Below are positions 13,325 through 15,996 of a DNA stretch of 15,996 bases, in pieces; the first letter of the stretch is position 1, and each line of letters starts with the position of its first letter. This stretch comes from Synergistaceae bacterium UBA1037 (GTDB lineage: Bacteria; Synergistota; Synergistia; Synergistales; Synergistaceae), in the NCBI GenBank assembly GCA_002316795.1, contig DCEE01000013.1, forward strand, positions 20,020 to 36,015. The letters run 5' to 3'. The notes under the pieces were generated by a model, which saw nothing but the letters and a program-made list of their open reading frames with translations, was not told the origin of the DNA and searched no databases. Position numbers and translations under genes: made by a program.

Positions 13325-14890
13325 ATGGACAGCTTGACCAGAATGAAAAGATTCCGCCAGGCAAGGTGGAACGAACCGATAATATACGAACTCAGCGAAC
13401 CCGGACAGCGTGCAGTTCTTGTTCCGGGGCTGTGCTGCGACTGCGTTTCAAAAGAAGATGTCCTTGGGACACTTCCCAAAGGAATGGTAAGGGAGGATAT
13501 GGCAAATCTTCCCGAGATCGCCCAGCTTCAGCTTGTTAGGCACTATAACCACCTATCGCAGGGGAATATCGGAGTTGACGGAAACATCGACATAGGCCAG
13601 GGAACGTGCACGATGAAGTACAGCCCCAAGGTACACGAACGTCTTGCCGGATCACCCAAGATGCTGCACATGCATCCGCTTCAGCCTGCAAAGACAGCTC
13701 AGGGCATACTTGAGATCATGTACAAAACGGGAGAGCTTTTTAAGTCGATCTCCGGACTTGACGTATTCAGTGTCCAGCCCGGCGGCGGGTCCCACGGAGT
13801 GCTGGCTCTTGCTTCGGTCGTTAGGGCATACTGGCGTGACAGGGGTGAAGAGGCGAAACGCGATGAAGTGATAACTACCCTCTTTTCACACCCGGCAGAC
13901 GCAGCTGTACCGATAGTCAAGGGATACAAGGTGACTATCATACAGCCCGATTCTAATGGATATCCCGATATCGAGGCCTTCAAAGCAGCCCTTTCGGACA
14001 GGACGGCCGCTATCTTCTTCACCAACCCCGAAGACACCGGCATTTTCAACGTCAGGATAAAAGAGTTCACAAGACTTGCCCATGAAAAGGGAGTCCTCTG
14101 CTGTTATGACCAGGCCAACGCGAACGGTCTGCTGGGGATCACAAGGACTGCGGAAGCAGACTTTGACATGTCGTTCTTCAATCTCCACAAGACCTTCTCG
14201 GCCCCCCACGGATGCGGCGGCCCTGCGACCGGGATGGTGGCGGCCAGGAAAGAGCTCCGTCCCTACATGCCCGTCCCGCTTGTTGAGTACTCTCCTGAAA
14301 AGGGATACTACCTCGACTTCGACCTGCCCAAATCATGCGGGAAGATAAAATCCTTCTGGGGCGTCATTCCTGTCGTGCTGAAGGCCTATTCGTGGATAAT
14401 GACCCTTGGTGCCAAAGGCCTTGAGGAAGTCTCACGGGTCGCGATCCTGAACAACAACTACTGCATGAAGAAGATCCTTGCCATAAAGGGGGCTTCGATG
14501 AGCTTCCCGAACCATCCCTCCCGCATAGAGCAGGTCCGTTACAGCTGGGAGAAACTCAAGGAGGATACGGGGTTCGGGACCGCGGACGTACAGCGCTGCA
14601 TAGCGGATTTCGGGACCCACTACTGGTCCAGCCATGAGCCGTTCGTCATCCCGGAACCCTTCACGATCGAGCCAAGCGAATCCTATTCCAAAAAGGACAT
14701 CGACGACTACTGCGCAGTCCTTGAAGAGATATCCAGGATGTGTTACGAGGAACCCGAAGCGGTCAGACACGCGCCGTCAGACAGCACGGTACACCACATC
14801 GACCACGACTACTTCGACGATCCGGCGAAATATTCAATAACCTGGCGCTCTTACAACAGGAAGTTCAAGGGTTACTTCGAGCCTAAATAA
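13325..14890 (+). CDS. gcvPB: Glycine dehydrogenase (decarboxylating) subunit 2-like protein, divergent
   Basis: The 521-residue homologue of the C-terminal, PLP-binding half of P-protein. The PLP lysine is Lys289 in NLHKTFSAPHG, Asp262 is in CYDQANANG, and GTCTMKYSPK lies at 93-102. In glycine decarboxylase this half forms the aldimine with glycine, releases CO2 and passes the aminomethyl group to lipoyl-GcvH. Here several usual motifs are altered: QPAAGAHGE reads QPGGGSHGV (151-159), DSAHGTNPASA is shortened to LFSHPADAA (186-194), YDGAN reads YDQAN, HGGGGPG reads HGCGGPA. The C-terminus has an extra tail ending RKFKGYFEPK. AGGAGG before the ATG is a good ribosome site. It is coupled by a 1-base gap to the following kinase-like gene. 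Confidence 0.87.
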   Translation: MDSLTRMKRFRQARWNEPIIYELSEPGQRAVLVPGLCCDCVSKEDVLGTLPKGMVREDMANLPEIAQLQLVRHYNHLSQGNIGVDGNIDIGQGTCTMKYSPKVHERLAGSPKMLHMHPLQPAKTAQGILEIMYKTGELFKSISGLDVFSVQPGGGSHGVLALASVVRAYWRDRGEEAKRDEVITTLFSHPADAAVPIVKGYKVTIIQPDSNGYPDIEAFKAALSDRTAAIFFTNPEDTGIFNVRIKEFTRLAHEKGVLCCYDQANANGLLGITRTAEADFDMSFFNLHKTFSAPHGCGGPATGMVAARKELRPYMPVPLVEYSPEKGYYLDFDLPKSCGKIKSFWGVIPVVLKAYSWIMTLGAKGLEEVSRVAILNNNYCMKKILAIKGASMSFPNHPSRIEQVRYSWEKLKEDTGFGTADVQRCIADFGTHYWSSHEPFVIPEPFTIEPSESYSKKDIDDYCAVLEEISRMCYEEPEAVRHAPSDSTVHHIDHDYFDDPAKYSITWRSYNRKFKGYFEPK

Positions 14891-14891
14891 A

Positions 14892-15996
14892 ATGAAGATC
14901 GGCTTCCTCATCAACCCTGTTGCAGGAATGGGAGGAAAAGTTGCTCTCAAAGGCACCGACGGAGAAGATATTCTCCGTCGGGCCATTGAGCTTGGTGCGG
15001 TCCCGGAGGCTGAAAAGCGTGCTTGGTCCGCTCTTGCCATATTCAGGGAAGCCGCTTCAGATCATCATTTATATGCTCCTGCGGGCGAGATGGGGGGAAA
15101 GATTCTCTCTGAAAACGGTTTAAAACCTGAGATAGTATTTGATCCCATACAAAAAACGACCGCTGATGATACTAAAAGAGCAGTATCCCTCATGCTTGAA
15201 GCAGGGGCCGAAGTAATAGTTTTTGCAGGCGGTGACGGAACTGCACGTGACATATGCTCTGTGGTCGGAGAGACCGTTCCGGTGATAGGCATACCTGCAG
15301 GAGTGAAGATACATTCGGCCGTCTACGCCAAAAGGCCGAAGGATGCCGGCATGATGGTAAAGAATATTCTTCAGGGCAAGGTCAACAGATTCGTTCTTGC
15401 GGAGGTAATGGACCTTGATGAGGATGCTTTCCGAAACAACATAGTCAGAGCACAGCTTTATGGATATATGAAAGTCCCGGATGACAGGGAGTTCATGCAG
15501 GACAGGAAATCAGGAAGCCTGTCCTCTGATGATTCGGAAAGGCTTGATATCGCAGCCTATGTGATCAAAAACATGCGCGAAGATGAAATATATCTGATAG
15601 GGTCGGGAAGCACTACATACTCGATAAAAGAGAACCTTAACGCAGAGGGCACGCTGCTTGGAGTGGATGCTGCAGTAAACAGGGCAATTGCAGGAAAAGA
15701 CATGACAGAGAAGGAGATCAGAGGCGCACTTTCAGGTTTTGAAAAAGAAAAACGCCATCTTGTAATAACAGTCATCGGGGGACAGGGCCATATATTCGGA
15801 AGGGGCAACCAGCAGCTCAGCCCTGACGTAATAAGGATGATCCCAAGAGAAAACATAATGGTCATCGCCAACGCTTCAAAGATGTCTGCCCTTTTCGGAA
15901 AGTCCCTTATAGCAGATACGGGAGATCCCGTACTGGACGAGGAACTGAAGGGCTACTTCCCTGTAATTACAGGCTTCGGCAAAAAGATTATGGCAA
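14892..15996 (+). CDS. ATP-NAD kinase / AcoX-like family protein (partial, runs off the end)
   Basis: The frame is open for 368 codons from the ATG at 14892 to the window edge. It begins MKIGFLINPVAGMGGKVALKG, with the NAD-kinase diacylglycerol-kinase fold signature FAGGDGTARD (111-120), PVIGIPAGVKIHSAVYA, IGSGSTTYSI and VIGGQGHIFGRGNQQLSPDVIR. This is the AcoX-like branch of NAD kinases, about 360-380 residues long, so little is probably missing. Activity may be NAD phosphorylation or phosphorylation of a related substrate; branch members are often found next to dehydrogenase complexes such as acetoin dehydrogenase. The start follows the gcvPB stop by 1 base and has no ribosome site of its own, so it is probably translated by coupling. 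Confidence 0.88.
   Translation, partial: MKIGFLINPVAGMGGKVALKGTDGEDILRRAIELGAVPEAEKRAWSALAIFREAASDHHLYAPAGEMGGKILSENGLKPEIVFDPIQKTTADDTKRAVSLMLEAGAEVIVFAGGDGTARDICSVVGETVPVIGIPAGVKIHSAVYAKRPKDAGMMVKNILQGKVNRFVLAEVMDLDEDAFRNNIVRAQLYGYMKVPDDREFMQDRKSGSLSSDDSERLDIAAYVIKNMREDEIYLIGSGSTTYSIKENLNAEGTLLGVDAAVNRAIAGKDMTEKEIRGALSGFEKEKRHLVITVIGGQGHIFGRGNQQLSPDVIRMIPRENIMVIANASKMSALFGKSLIADTGDPVLDEELKGYFPVITGFGKKIMA

Overview
The window looks like a stretch of chromosome from a moderately GC-rich anaerobic bacterium. My best guess is the phylum Synergistota (Synergistetes), with a Firmicutes-like lineage as the alternative. The guess rests on general character: a split two-subunit glycine dehydrogenase, a T-box leader, long-form HPF, ECF-type ThiW, frequent TTG/GTG starts, and Shine-Dalgarno sites that often extend into GTGATC. 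No marker gene in the window settles the taxonomy.

Layout. Positions 1-335 are non-coding and hold a repeat array plus a long hairpin. A class I aminotransferase follows on the minus strand (336-1499). A plus-strand run then holds hpf, a PcrA/UvrD helicase and coaE. Next comes a divergent pair for thiamine supply (thiW minus, thiN plus), then an M50-family intramembrane protease and surE. argG (8330-9592) sits behind a long 5' leader that contains a T-box riboswitch and, upstream of it, a 36-codon arginine-rich reading frame with a strong ribosome binding site. About 400 bases of repeats follow (9591-9938). A divergent GntR-FCD regulator and short-chain dehydrogenase share a promoter region with an inverted pair of candidate operator sites. 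Two tandem long hairpins (11586-11845) precede gcvPA-like, gcvPB-like and AcoX/NAD-kinase-like genes; the last one runs off the window end.

The most interesting material is non-coding. (1) Four complete copies and one half copy of a hairpin of about 128 bp occur at 201-328, 9591-9721, 9722-9763 (half), 11586-11713 and 11717-11845. They share an apical core (TCGACGTAT ... ATACGCCTYCGG), while the arms differ by compensatory base-pair changes. Complete copies lie directly behind stop codons or in tandem with one that does. I do not recognise this family. (2) A second repeat type at 12-159 and 9779-9938 iterates a 12-base motif (CAAATTCWCCGC) about every 25-28 bp, separated by different, mostly self-complementary spacers. 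Hairpin and array occur together as a composite module in two inverted copies around the aspartate aminotransferase-to-argG block. (3) The argG leader appears to combine an Arg-rich leader peptide with an Arg-specifying T-box, which would make a two-sensor control. (4) The GcvPA/GcvPB-like pair keeps the PLP lysine but has lost several motifs that are near-invariant in true glycine decarboxylase, and it is translationally coupled to an AcoX-like kinase. A function other than classical glycine cleavage is possible.

All calls were made by reading the sequence. No database search or folding program was run.
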